DNA of 31,756 nucleotides, taken from an uncultured Clostridia bacterium. GTDB lineage: Bacteria > Bacillota > Clostridia > TANB77 > CAG-508. A program made the position numbers and the translations under genes. The stretch lies in contig CAKPDR010000015.1 in the NCBI GenBank assembly GCA_934149075.1, positions 1 through 31,756 of the forward strand, given 5' to 3'. Shown here one piece after another: positions 16,419 to 23,252 of the stretch. The notes under the pieces were generated by a model. The model was given only the letters and a program-made list of their open reading frames with translations. It did not search any database and was not told the DNA's origin. How positions within the stretch are numbered: the stretch's first letter is position 1; every line of letters starts with the position of its first letter.

Positions 16419-17034
16419 CTTCACCTCCATCTAATTTTTCATCTCTATATTTTTCTAGTAATTCTTCTATCTTCTTCCTACTCAAACTGTTATAATCGCA
16501 TTTAGGTAAATATTGCTTTATAACCTTTTCATATTCTTCTAATCCGAATATGTATATATTTTTATGATTATCATTCTCATCAAAATAATAATGCAATTTT
16601 GCTAATGTTTCCATATTTATTAGTGGCATAATTACAACATAATTATTATCATCTAACTTAAAATCTGCAATCCTAAAATCTGATAATTCTACTTTATACA
16701 TTTCATTTATTCTTAAAGCGATACTTTTTCTTATTTCATGATTATTCCTTATTAAAAACTTGCCATATTCATTATATGGAACTAAAACTGTGTATTTGTT
16801 TCCAAAATAAAAACCTTTTTCATGAAATACTATTTTATTTATATCATTAGTAAAAATCATTGAATTTGTATATCCATTCTCTTTTCTAATATCATAGTAA
16901 ATTGATTTTACATATTTATCATCTTTTCCATCGTAAATTGCATATACCAAAAATTCATCTTTATCGTTATATTCTAATTTTCCTATATATCTTCTTGAAT
17001 GTGTCGTTGGCTCATTTTTTTTTTTATATTCCAA
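16402..17034 (-). CDS. Putative replication-relaxation protein, C-terminal part (second frame)
   Basis: This frame gives 210 codons, with no credible start of its own: the first possible codon is a TTG without an SD, inside the gene before it. It continues the upstream frame across a run of 11 A (17005-17015): the join reads SWNIKKK then NEPTTHSRRYIGKLEY. The segment is acidic to neutral and soluble, with a segment YVVIMPLINMETLAKLHYYF and an acidic tail DGGEDDDVI. I read it as the C-terminal two thirds of one protein of about 320 residues, the usual size of replication-relaxation proteins. One extra A in the RNA, or a -1 slip, would join the frames. Confidence 0.6.
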   Translation of the reverse strand: MEYKKKNEPTTHSRRYIGKLEYNDKDEFLVYAIYDGKDDKYVKSIYYDIRKENGYTNSMIFTNDINKIVFHEKGFYFGNKYTVLVPYNEYGKFLIRNNHEIRKSIALRINEMYKVELSDFRIADFKLDDNNYVVIMPLINMETLAKLHYYFDENDNHKNIYIFGLEEYEKVIKQYLPKCDYNSLSRKKIEELLEKYRDEKLDGGEDDDVI

Positions 17035-17363
17035 CTTGGTATAAAATTTAGATTATCTCGTATTAAACAACTCGCTATATCACTTATAACATTTAATCTT
17101 TCCATATTATTTTCATTTCTGCAATGATTTCTTATTTCAAAACCATTTTCTAATAAATATTCTTTTCCCTTTATTCCTAAAGTTATATATCTATGTTTCA
17201 ATCTTTTTACATAATTATGTCTTACCAAACTTACTATCCTTTTTTCTTGATACGTTTTCGTCTCATAAATATATTTAGTATTATCTAATGACATAATTTT
17301 ATATTTTCCTAAAAATATTAATAATTCTATATCTCTATTTTGCAATATAATTCCTCCTGACAT
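16983..17363 (-). CDS. Putative replication-relaxation protein, N-terminal part (first frame)
   Basis: The N-terminal winged-helix-like region LQNRDIELLIFLGKYKIMSLDNTKYIY...RIVSLVRHNYVKRLKHRYITLGIKGKEYL follows the pattern of the Replic_Relax family (PF13814), found on Gram-positive plasmids and integrative elements; this assignment is by motif only. The likely start is ATG at 17363 (GGAGG 8 bases upstream); TTG at 17348 with a second GGAGG is also possible. The frame stops soon after an A11 run and the remainder lies in the -1 frame at 16402-17034. It precedes the RepA_N gene, as expected for a replication module. Confidence 0.6.
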   Translation of the reverse strand: MSGGIILQNRDIELLIFLGKYKIMSLDNTKYIYETKTYQEKRIVSLVRHNYVKRLKHRYITLGIKGKEYLLENGFEIRNHCRNENNMERLNVISDIASCLIRDNLNFIPSWNIKKKMSQRHIQEDI

Positions 17364-17417
17364 TCTCATCACCTCCACTTTAAATCATTCTTCTGACTGC
17401 TCACCAATTGCACCTCT

Positions 17418-17450
17418 GTAGAGGCAACATATTGTATATGTTTCCTCTAC
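17418..17450. repeat. Long near-perfect hairpin, candidate origin or oriT element
   Basis: On the plus strand GTAGAGG (17418-17424) pairs with CCTCTAC (17444-17450), and AACATAT (17426-17432) pairs with ATATGTT (17436-17442), with one mismatch between and a 3-base loop. A second overlapping palindrome CCTCTGTAGAGG lies at 17413-17424. It stands in the noncoding gap between the resolvase and the replication genes. Confidence 0.7.
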
Positions 17451-17506
17451 TCTAGACAATTTTGAATTTTATTCTTTAATACTGCCTTACTGTTGAGCCA
17501 TTTTTA

Positions 17507-17565
17507 GCCATAACTTAATATAGCAAAATTTTAAAGAAAAAATCTCTTAAAATTTTGCCATAACT
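17507..17565. repeat. Direct repeats with a 12-bp palindrome (iteron-like)
   Basis: GCCATAACT occurs at 17507-17515 and 17557-17565. Between them GCAAAATTTTAA (17523-17534) and TTAAAATTTTGC (17547-17558) form a perfect 12-bp inverted repeat with a 12-base loop. It lies just after the resolvase gene; it may act as a terminator or be part of an origin region. Confidence 0.6.
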
Positions 17566-17576
17566 GTATATATTAT

Positions 17577-18173
17577 TTATCTTATTTTTTGATTAATTAT
17601 TTTTGTAATTTCATCTGCTGATACCACATAAACTTCAGCATGTGGTTCATCTGAATAATATCCTTGTACCATATAACAGCAACAATAAATGTTATCATCT
17701 CTTATCACTTTTCCCTGTATTAATCCATCTTGGATTGGTTTTACATTTCTATTATCTGCATCCCATATTTTTCCGTCATCATATATTTTTATAATTACCA
17801 TTGTAAACTTATCATAAAATAAGCCTTCATATTTTCTAATTATTCTAGCAATATTACTTGTAATTCGTTTTTGTATATAGTTTGCTCCTTTTTTAATTGA
17901 TGGAATTTTTTCAGGAATATGTATTTTTAATATATCATCTTCTAGTTTTACTTTGTATTTATCATCTATATATTCTGTTACAACTTCATCTCCTATAAAC
18001 TCTCTCCATAAATTATTTTGATTCACTGCGTCATACATGTCCATTCTTGTTTTTTCTAATTTACAAAAATATCTTTCTAAATCTTGATCTTGTAATTTCT
18101 CTTTTGCTTGTAATAATTTTTCACTTATTTCTTTTATTCTCTCTATTGATTCTATAATTCTTTCTTTTACCAT
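17577..18173 (-). CDS. RusA-like Holliday junction resolvase family protein
   Basis: The product has about 198 residues. The N-terminal 60 residues are helical and charged. The C-terminal half carries FTMVIIKIYDDGKIWDADNRNVKPIQDGL then GKVIRDDNIYCCCYMVQG, matching the RusA pattern DxDN...K...D.L...I.DD in which the acidic residues bind metal. RusA enzymes cut four-way junctions and are common in prophages and integrative elements. The N-terminal part is longer than classical RusA. The start ATG at 18173 is preferred; GTG at 18188 is possible. It is the first gene after the retron terminator and opens the replication block. Confidence 0.65.
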   Translation of the reverse strand: MVKERIIESIERIKEISEKLLQAKEKLQDQDLERYFCKLEKTRMDMYDAVNQNNLWREFIGDEVVTEYIDDKYKVKLEDDILKIHIPEKIPSIKKGANYIQKRITSNIARIIRKYEGLFYDKFTMVIIKIYDDGKIWDADNRNVKPIQDGLIQGKVIRDDNIYCCCYMVQGYYSDEPHAEVYVVSADEITKIINQKIR

Positions 18174-18221
18174 AAATATCACTCTCACTTTCTTTAAATT
18201 TTAATTTTTGAGCATAAAAAT

Positions 18222-18244
18222 AGAAGGTCATCTTTGAACCTTCT
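18222..18244 (-). terminator. Terminator of the retron operon
   Basis: AGAAGGT (18222-18228) and ACCTTCT (18238-18244) form a 7-bp stem with a 9-base loop, followed on the minus strand by ATTTTTAT. It sits 5 bases after the reverse transcriptase stop codon. Confidence 0.8.
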
Positions 18245-18248
18245 TTAT

Positions 18249-19262
18249 TTATTCTAATGCTTTAATTAATATTTCTATTTGCATAATCTTTTTAATTAAA
18301 CTTTTTTTGCTATTATCATTATTTTTTACTATAGATATCAAAAATGACCTATATCCGCATAAATAATTTATTAGCTCCATTTTATTACTAAATATCTTTT
18401 TTGAATTTCGTCCATCTTTAATCTGCATTTTATTAATTTCATCAATATAATCTCTTTTTAATATTGTCGAATCAATAACATATTTATTCGAATTACTCTT
18501 ATCTTTAAAATAATACAAAATTGTATTTAATACTTTCAATTTTTTTCTAGATAAATGTATATCCTTTTCTATTACATACCCTCCTAAACACATTTTTTTA
18601 CTTTCCATATGTCTCTTACTATAATTAGACTCAAAGCCGTTTTCTTTAAGTATATATTTGACTTTTTTGTAGAACCATTTTTCTTCCTTGAAATTTAATT
18701 TATTACTAGAAAATAACAAATCATCAGCATATCTTGTATAATTAATATCAAACTTTTGACAATATTTTGTTATCCTTTGGTCTATTCTTCTAAATATTAT
18801 ATTAGATACGGCTGGTGATGTTACTGCTCCTTGAGGTAATTTATCATTAAGTGTGCATAATTCAACTAAATAATTTAATACTTTTGGAGTTTTAATAAAT
18901 TCTGAAAGGCTTTCTTCTATTTGCTGAATAGTTATTGTATCAAAAAAATTTTTTATATCCATTCTCATATAAAATTTCTTATTAATATGTTCTTGCAAAT
19001 AATTTATATAAGAATTGTGCTTTACAAATCCTTTTGCACATAAAGGTAGCTGAACTTTAGCTAGAAAATTATGTAATATGTTTTCTTGCATAAGAAATAA
19101 ATCCGAATTCTGATCAATTCCCGAAATTTTCCTTTTTCCGTTACTTTTAGGTATCCAAAAAGAGTTGTAATACTTATCTTTATATACTATTGTTTCTTGT
19201 ATTTCATCAATATTAAATTTAATTATATTTTTATAAAAATATTCTTCTGATAATATAAACAT
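18249..19262 (-). CDS. Retron-type reverse transcriptase
   Basis: The product has 337 residues, the size of a stand-alone retron RT with no maturase or endonuclease domain. Motifs in order: WIPKSNGKRKI (37-46, RT1), CAKGFVKHNSYINYL (75-89, the pre-catalytic region X of retron RTs), MRMDIKNFFDTI with catalytic Asp102, LPQGAVTSPAVSN (142-154), RYADDLLFS with the catalytic YADD at 178-181, and a CLGGYV block near 222 where many retrons have a VTG motif. It primes from its cognate RNA and makes msDNA. The SD GGGAG is 4 bases before the ATG. It is preceded by the msr-msd RNA and, upstream in the same unit, by the ATPase-TOPRIM gene. Confidence 0.93.
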   Translation of the reverse strand: MFILSEEYFYKNIIKFNIDEIQETIVYKDKYYNSFWIPKSNGKRKISGIDQNSDLFLMQENILHNFLAKVQLPLCAKGFVKHNSYINYLQEHINKKFYMRMDIKNFFDTITIQQIEESLSEFIKTPKVLNYLVELCTLNDKLPQGAVTSPAVSNIIFRRIDQRITKYCQKFDINYTRYADDLLFSSNKLNFKEEKWFYKKVKYILKENGFESNYSKRHMESKKMCLGGYVIEKDIHLSRKKLKVLNTILYYFKDKSNSNKYVIDSTILKRDYIDEINKMQIKDGRNSKKIFSNKMELINYLCGYRSFLISIVKNNDNSKKSLIKKIMQIEILIKALE

Positions 19263-19283
19263 AATTCTCCCATATATATACTT

Positions 19284-19458
19284 GTGGTAAGTACTTTCTT
19301 AATTACTCATAGATATGCTGTTGAGCTGGTATAGTTATTATTTAACAACATAAGATGTAAAATAAGTCATATAGTAACTTAAATTCCTTGGCTTTACAGG
19401 GTGTTAATCCTCATCAAGGTTTATATATAACCAAATATATAAATTTTCTACTTACCAC
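19284..19458 (-). ncRNA. Retron msr-msd RNA
   Basis: A perfect 10-bp inverted repeat bounds it: a1 GTGGTAAGTA (19449-19458) and a2 TACTTACCAC (19284-19293). The base right after a1 is G (19448), the expected branch guanosine, as in TTA-G of retron Ec86. In the msr part, TTTATATA/TATATAAA form an 8-bp hairpin (19420-19443), then CCTTG/CAAGG close a second stem (19386-19419). In the msd part, an imperfect long stem joins 19368-19382 to 19299-19317 around a loop of about 50 bases. The RNA ends 22 bases before the RT start, where retron RNAs usually lie. Exact ends of the msDNA are inferred. Confidence 0.88.
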
Positions 19459-19464
19459 TTAATT

Positions 19465-21475
19465 TTAGCTATAATATTTTTTGTATATACAATTTAATAA
19501 AACTGTCAATTCTTTAAAATGCTCAAAAAATGTATTTCTAGTTTCTTGTAAATCTTGCTCTACTGAAATTGCTTTTCTAAAGTCAAACTCTTCCTTTGGA
19601 ATTTTAAGAGGTCTTAAAATATAATAGAAATAAAATTCTAACCATTCACTTATCCATTTTGTCTTCCCTATTCTATTCTCCATAATTAAATTTTTTAAAT
19701 CTTTTGATACTTTATCTAGTTCCTCTAAATTTAATACATAATCTGTTTTCCCATTTACTAATAATCTTAAAAAATTCACTTTTTCATTTTTATTAAATTT
19801 CCAATAAATTTTTTCTATATTTTCTATATTCTTATTTTGTTTCTTTTTCTTTTCCTTAAAAAATTGCCAAAATATATCATAATTATCATAATTAACTAAG
19901 CATCCTTCTATTGTACTTCTTAAAATAAATGTATTATAATTTAAAAAATATTTTTTGATTTGATTAATTAATTCATAATAATTTTTATCTACAGACGAAT
20001 AAAATGGTAACCTATAGTGAAATTTGCATTTGCCTACTATATTTTCAATTCGTCTTCTCGTATCTAAAGTTTTAATTCTTTTATATCCATAATAAAATTT
20101 TTCTTTATCGTTATATTTGAACTCATTTTTTTGTAATTTAAATTCATTTACTATTTTTCCATCTTTTTTATTAATTTTTATTATTTTATCGATGTCTTTT
20201 AATATAATAAATTCAGTTCTATAATTTCTTTTATTGGGTAATATTATTCCTGCCATTACTTCATCAGCTGCACCATATATAATATCTATATTTTTTAGTA
20301 TCGGATAAAGTTCTTTAAGATACTCATTATTGAATACTTCTAATTCCGATACCCCTTCAACAAGTAAAAACATCCTAGAAAAATATGAATTTACATATTC
20401 ATCATTTACAAATGTCATTTGTCTAGTCTCATTAAAGTTATTCATTTTAGTACATGTCGTATATTTATCTTTGTATTTCAAATTAACTACATTACTATAT
20501 GATTTTGAATCTTTAAATACATTTTTTACTAATCTAGCAGAATGAGTACAAAGTACAAACTGAATTTTTTTGCAGTTGTATAAAATTTTATCAGTAAGCA
20601 TATCTATAAATTTATGGTGAAGACCAAGTTCTGGCTCATCAATTATTATAAGAGGAAATTTTATTTTTCTAATTTTTATCGCATTAGTTATCTCAATTAG
20701 TATATTAATATAATTAAATGAATTTGTACCATCTGAAAAATAAGATAATTCTTCTTCTGAAAATACAAATCTATCTCCTCCAAAATACGTTTTGGCCAAC
20801 GATGCTCCAAATTCTTTTGGCGAATACTTCTTTACTCCTACACTAGAATTATCTAATGCTCTTCTCAATAGATTAAACTTACTGTATAATTTATATTTAT
20901 TTTCTGTGTCATTATCTATAATATCAAAAATGCTTTTTCGTATTTCATTTGCTGTTTCATCTTCTACTTTTACTAAATCTCCTATTTTTAGCCACAAATC
21001 ATCCCATTCCGTTAAATTCAAATCCCTTACATTTATAAAGTAAAAAGGAAATATGTTGTAAAGTATTTGCCTATTTTCTAGTGACTGAATATTCCATTTA
21101 ATAGGAGAATCTTTTATTTTGATTAATTCTACATATAATTCATCATGTCCATTACAAATATTTATAATTTTATTGTAATATGAAATATATTCATCTTTAC
21201 CATTCCTTAACTGGCTATAATATATTTTTTTAAATTCTTTAAAAGAATATGTTATTCCTATTTTTATTTTATTGCTAAACTTATTGTTTCTATCAAATAT
21301 ACTAATATTGTCACTATTCTTTCCTATAAGATTATCATAAAAATATTTTATTGCAGAAATAATATTCGTTTTTCCGCATCCGATTTTCCCCAATAATAAT
21401 ATTTAGTTCTTTCATGTCTATACAACATTTTTTTATTGACTTATAATTTTCGATATTTATCTTGATAATACTCAT
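19465..21475 (-). CDS. Retron effector: ABC-type ATPase with TOPRIM (OLD-like), frame-disrupted
   Basis: The true start is probably ATG at 21475 (SD AAGGTG), giving SIIKINIENYKSIKKC and then NIIIGEN, the start of an SMC/OLD-like ATPase. One extra base near 21376-21390 (GGGGAAAATCGG) breaks the frame inside Walker A; the next frame runs on with GCGKTN to the stop at 19465. The remaining 642 codons, numbered from TTG 21393, hold Walker B FPLIIIDEPELGLH (about 246-259), an H-loop LCTHSARL near 282-289, the TOPRIM Glu block FLLVEGVSELEVF (342-354) and a DxD pair KDID near 399-402. ATPase-TOPRIM proteins act as toxic effectors of some retrons. The msr-msd RNA starts 6 bases after its stop. Confidence 0.82.
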
Positions 21476-21497
21476 TATATACACCTTTTCTTGCTAA

Positions 21498-21527
21498 ATT
21501 ATATCATATTTTGTCATTATTTGTCTA
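21498..21527 (-). promoter_or_regulatory. Promoter of the retron operon
   Basis: TATAAT with TAGACA 18 bases upstream, on the minus strand, 23 bases before the ATPase ATG. The -10 is perfect, the -35 weak. In the excised circle the extended integrase frame would end at the -35 box. Confidence 0.6.
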
Positions 21528-21579
21528 CTTTTTTTCTATTATTATTTCTCTAATCCACTCATTTATCTTAAACTTGTCC

Positions 21580-21632
21580 GATGTATCTATCAAATATCGT
21601 AATCCCCTGGATAAGAAAATCTAGCCTTATGA
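21580..21632 (-). other. Right attachment site (murA 5' / retron end)
   Basis: The core CAGG (plus CCTG at 21606-21609) joins murA 5' sequence (CTTATC side) to element sequence. The element arm, plus-strand ATGTATCTATCAAATATC before the core, is the inverted partner of the arm at the left end. Placing the arms symmetrically puts the crossover on GG/CC. Confidence 0.85.
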
Positions 21633-21946
21633 TATTTTCCCATTATTGCACCTGCTAATATTACTGAAGATCTCATTTTTCTCATTAATTCATCTGATAT
21701 TTTATATGTATGTATTTTTCTAGTATCAATAATTATTTTGTTTTTCTTCCTTGTTACTTTTCCACCTATGTCTTTTATAATTTCAAACATCGTCTGAACA
21801 TCTTGAATATTTGGAACATTGTACAATATTGTTTTTCCTTGTATTAATATTGTTGATGCAATTATTGGTAATGCTGCATTTTTTGAACCCGATATTTTTA
21901 CTTCACCTTCTAAACGTTTTCCTCCTTGAATTATAAATTTTGACAT
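21590..21946 (-). pseudogene. murA: murA, 5' part, ending just before the catalytic Cys
   Basis: The reading frame gives 118 residues: SGSKNAALPIIAS with Lys22-Asn23, the substrate-binding pair of MurA, then MRSSVILAGAIMG and finally ARFSYPG. The last four residues (DYDI) and the stop come from the element, so the native sequence ends at the codon next to the catalytic loop. Such a fragment lacks the Cys, most of the active site and the second domain, so it cannot act alone. The SD is GAGGTG, 5 bases before the ATG. MurA is essential, so a second copy (many Firmicutes have two murA genes) or regular excision would be needed. Confidence 0.93.
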
Positions 21947-22066
21947 TTTTTCACCTCTTTTTCTTTTTGCTATATTTTATGTTATTTTCATATAAGGTGT
22001 GAATTTAGTTTTAACTACTAAATTCAAAAAAATATCATTTTATTTAACAAACTTTTTTAAAAATAT

Positions 22067-22095
22067 TTGCCATTTTTTTCTTAATAATGTAAAAT
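22067..22095 (+). promoter_or_regulatory. Promoter of the membrane protein gene
   Basis: TTGCCA, 17 bases, TAAAAT on the plus strand, about 30 bases upstream of the ATG. Confidence 0.65.
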
Positions 22096-22125
22096 ATATT
22101 TATAAAAATAAAAGAGGAACAAGAT

Positions 22126-22947
22126 ATGGAAAAAAATTTTAAAAAAGATATACAATTTATGGCACCACCAAAAATGAAATTATGGGAAGTTCTAGCATAC
22201 TTTATAATTTATAGTATAGCAGGATATATAATAGAAACAATCTTTGCACTTGTACGATATGGAGTTTTAGAAAGTAGACAAAGCTTTCTTTATGGACCAT
22301 TTTGTAGCATTTATGGAATTGGTGCAATTATAATGATAACATTTTTACAATACTTTATGAAAAATAGAATGACTTTATTTGTTGGCGGTTTTCTAATTGG
22401 TTCTATAACTGAATATTTAATTAGCTTAATTGGTGAATTAATTTTACATGTAAAGTGGTGGGATTATTCAAACATGCCTCTTAATATAAATGGTAGAATA
22501 TGTTTTTATTATTCAATTTTTTGGGGAATTTTAGCAATATTTTTAATGAAAGCAATTCATCCAAATATTAGACGTTTTTTAGCCTTAATTCTAAAAAAAG
22601 TAAATATAAAAATCAGCAAAGCTATAATATATTCAATTACAGTCTTTATACTTTTTGATTGTATTATTTCAGCTTACGCAATTAATTTATTTACAATTAG
22701 AATGATTGCCAAAAATGATTTAAACGTAAAAAATAAAACTATTATTGTTGAATTTTATAATAAACTTGATGAAAACTCTTTTAGAAGAAAAATATCAAAT
22801 ACAATTTTTAGTGATAAAGTTATGATAAGAACTTATCCTAATCTAAAAGTTCAGCAAATTGACGGATCTATAGTTTATTTCAAAGATTTATTGCCTGATA
22901 TTAAACCGTATTATATAAGATTTCAGGAAAAGGATTTTTATAAATAA
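22126..22947 (+). CDS. Membrane protein of the CmpB / putative ABC-transporter permease family (PF06541)
   Basis: The product has 273 residues. After a short cytoplasmic start it has membrane segments at about 19-40, 56-76, 84-105, 128-145 and 165-190, with diagnostic blocks FIIYSIAGYIIETIFAL, LYGPFCSIYGIGA, GSITEYLISLIGELI and KWWDYSNMPLNINGRICF. These are the conserved motifs of PF06541, labelled 'putative ABC-transporter type IV', whose function is not proven. The C-terminal 80 residues are soluble and basic. The SD is GAGGAAC. It runs divergently from the murA start and ends at a nested-hairpin terminator. Confidence 0.85.
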   Translation: MEKNFKKDIQFMAPPKMKLWEVLAYFIIYSIAGYIIETIFALVRYGVLESRQSFLYGPFCSIYGIGAIIMITFLQYFMKNRMTLFVGGFLIGSITEYLISLIGELILHVKWWDYSNMPLNINGRICFYYSIFWGILAIFLMKAIHPNIRRFLALILKKVNIKISKAIIYSITVFILFDCIISAYAINLFTIRMIAKNDLNVKNKTIIVEFYNKLDENSFRRKISNTIFSDKVMIRTYPNLKVQQIDGSIVYFKDLLPDIKPYYIRFQEKDFYK

Positions 22948-22970
22948 TTATAAAGGCAAAAGTAAAATAT

Positions 22971-23010
22971 CAACTTACGAAAAATTACAGTTGTAATTCT
23001 TCGTAAGTTG
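22971..23010 (+). terminator. Nested hairpin after the membrane protein gene
   Basis: CAACTTACGAA (22971-22981) pairs with TTCGTAAGTTG (23000-23010), and inside it AATTACA (22983-22989) pairs with TGTAATT (22992-22998). A terminator role is likely, though the T-run after it is short. Confidence 0.6.
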
Positions 23011-23180
23011 ATTCCAAATGGAGCGATTACGAAACAGGTATGCGAAAAAATAGCACACTTTGTTTCAAGCTCTTATATAACCCGATTTATTGTTTATACT
23101 TTAACATAAGATTTTAAATTTATCAATACTTTTAGCTTAAATAATAAAAACACCTAGAATCTTTAAAAAGACTCTAGGTT
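23011..23180. other. Noncoding stretch, partly structured
   Basis: No gene is seen between 22948 and 23252. The part at 23021-23072 can fold into a three-tier stem: GAGC/GCTC, GAAACA/TGTTTC and TGC/GCA around a loop. The strand and role are unknown. The rest is AT-rich sequence leading to the small RNA terminator. Confidence 0.35.
23153..23178 (-). terminator. Terminator of the downstream AbiF-associated RNA
   Basis: CCTAGA and TCTAGG form the ends of a hairpin with internal GTCTTTTTAAAGAT pairing, followed on the minus strand by TGTTTTTATT. It ends the transcript that carries RNA copy 1. Confidence 0.75.
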
Positions 23181-23183
23181 ATA

Positions 23184-23226
23184 TGAATGACTTAGAGCTT
23201 CAAAAGTTTTCTAAGTACCACTCATA
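23184..23226 (-). ncRNA. AbiF-associated small RNA, copy 1 (downstream of the toxin gene)
   Basis: On the minus strand the RNA begins TATGAGTGGTACTTAGA and folds by pairing ACTTAGA (23210-23216) with TCTAAGT (23190-23196) around a 13-base loop AAACTTTTGAAGC. A TATAAT lies about 7 bases before GAGTGG. Copy 2 upstream of the toxin gene has the same leader and loop and a stem that differs at three base pairs, all compensated. A terminator follows, so this could be a discrete small RNA of under 100 bases. Confidence 0.8.
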
Positions 23227-23252
23227 AATATTATATTATAAAATTATATTTT

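Larger units (their letters stand above)
10263..21607. mobile_element. Integrative element (about 11.3 kb) in murA, carrying a retron
   Basis: Both ends are defined by the split of murA and a shared CAGG on the minus strand (plus CCTG at 10261-10264 and 21606-21609). The element carries a large serine integrase abutting the left end, antirepressor and HTH regulators, a RepA_N-type initiator, a putative replication-relaxation protein, a RusA-like nuclease, HD-domain cargo and a retron. Almost every gene reads leftward. No relaxase, VirD4/TcpA, VirB4 or phage structural gene is visible, so transfer, if any, would need a helper. It is best described as an integrated replicon or mobilizable element. 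Confidence 0.9.

Noticed and set aside
18249..19262. RT as part of a group II intron or DGR
   Set aside because: The RT lacks maturase and endonuclease regions, no intron domain V or template/variable repeat is seen, and a1/a2 with a branch G fits a retron.
10263..21607. Element as a conjugative ICE or a prophage
   Set aside because: No relaxase, coupling protein, VirB4-like ATPase, terminase, portal or capsid gene is visible.
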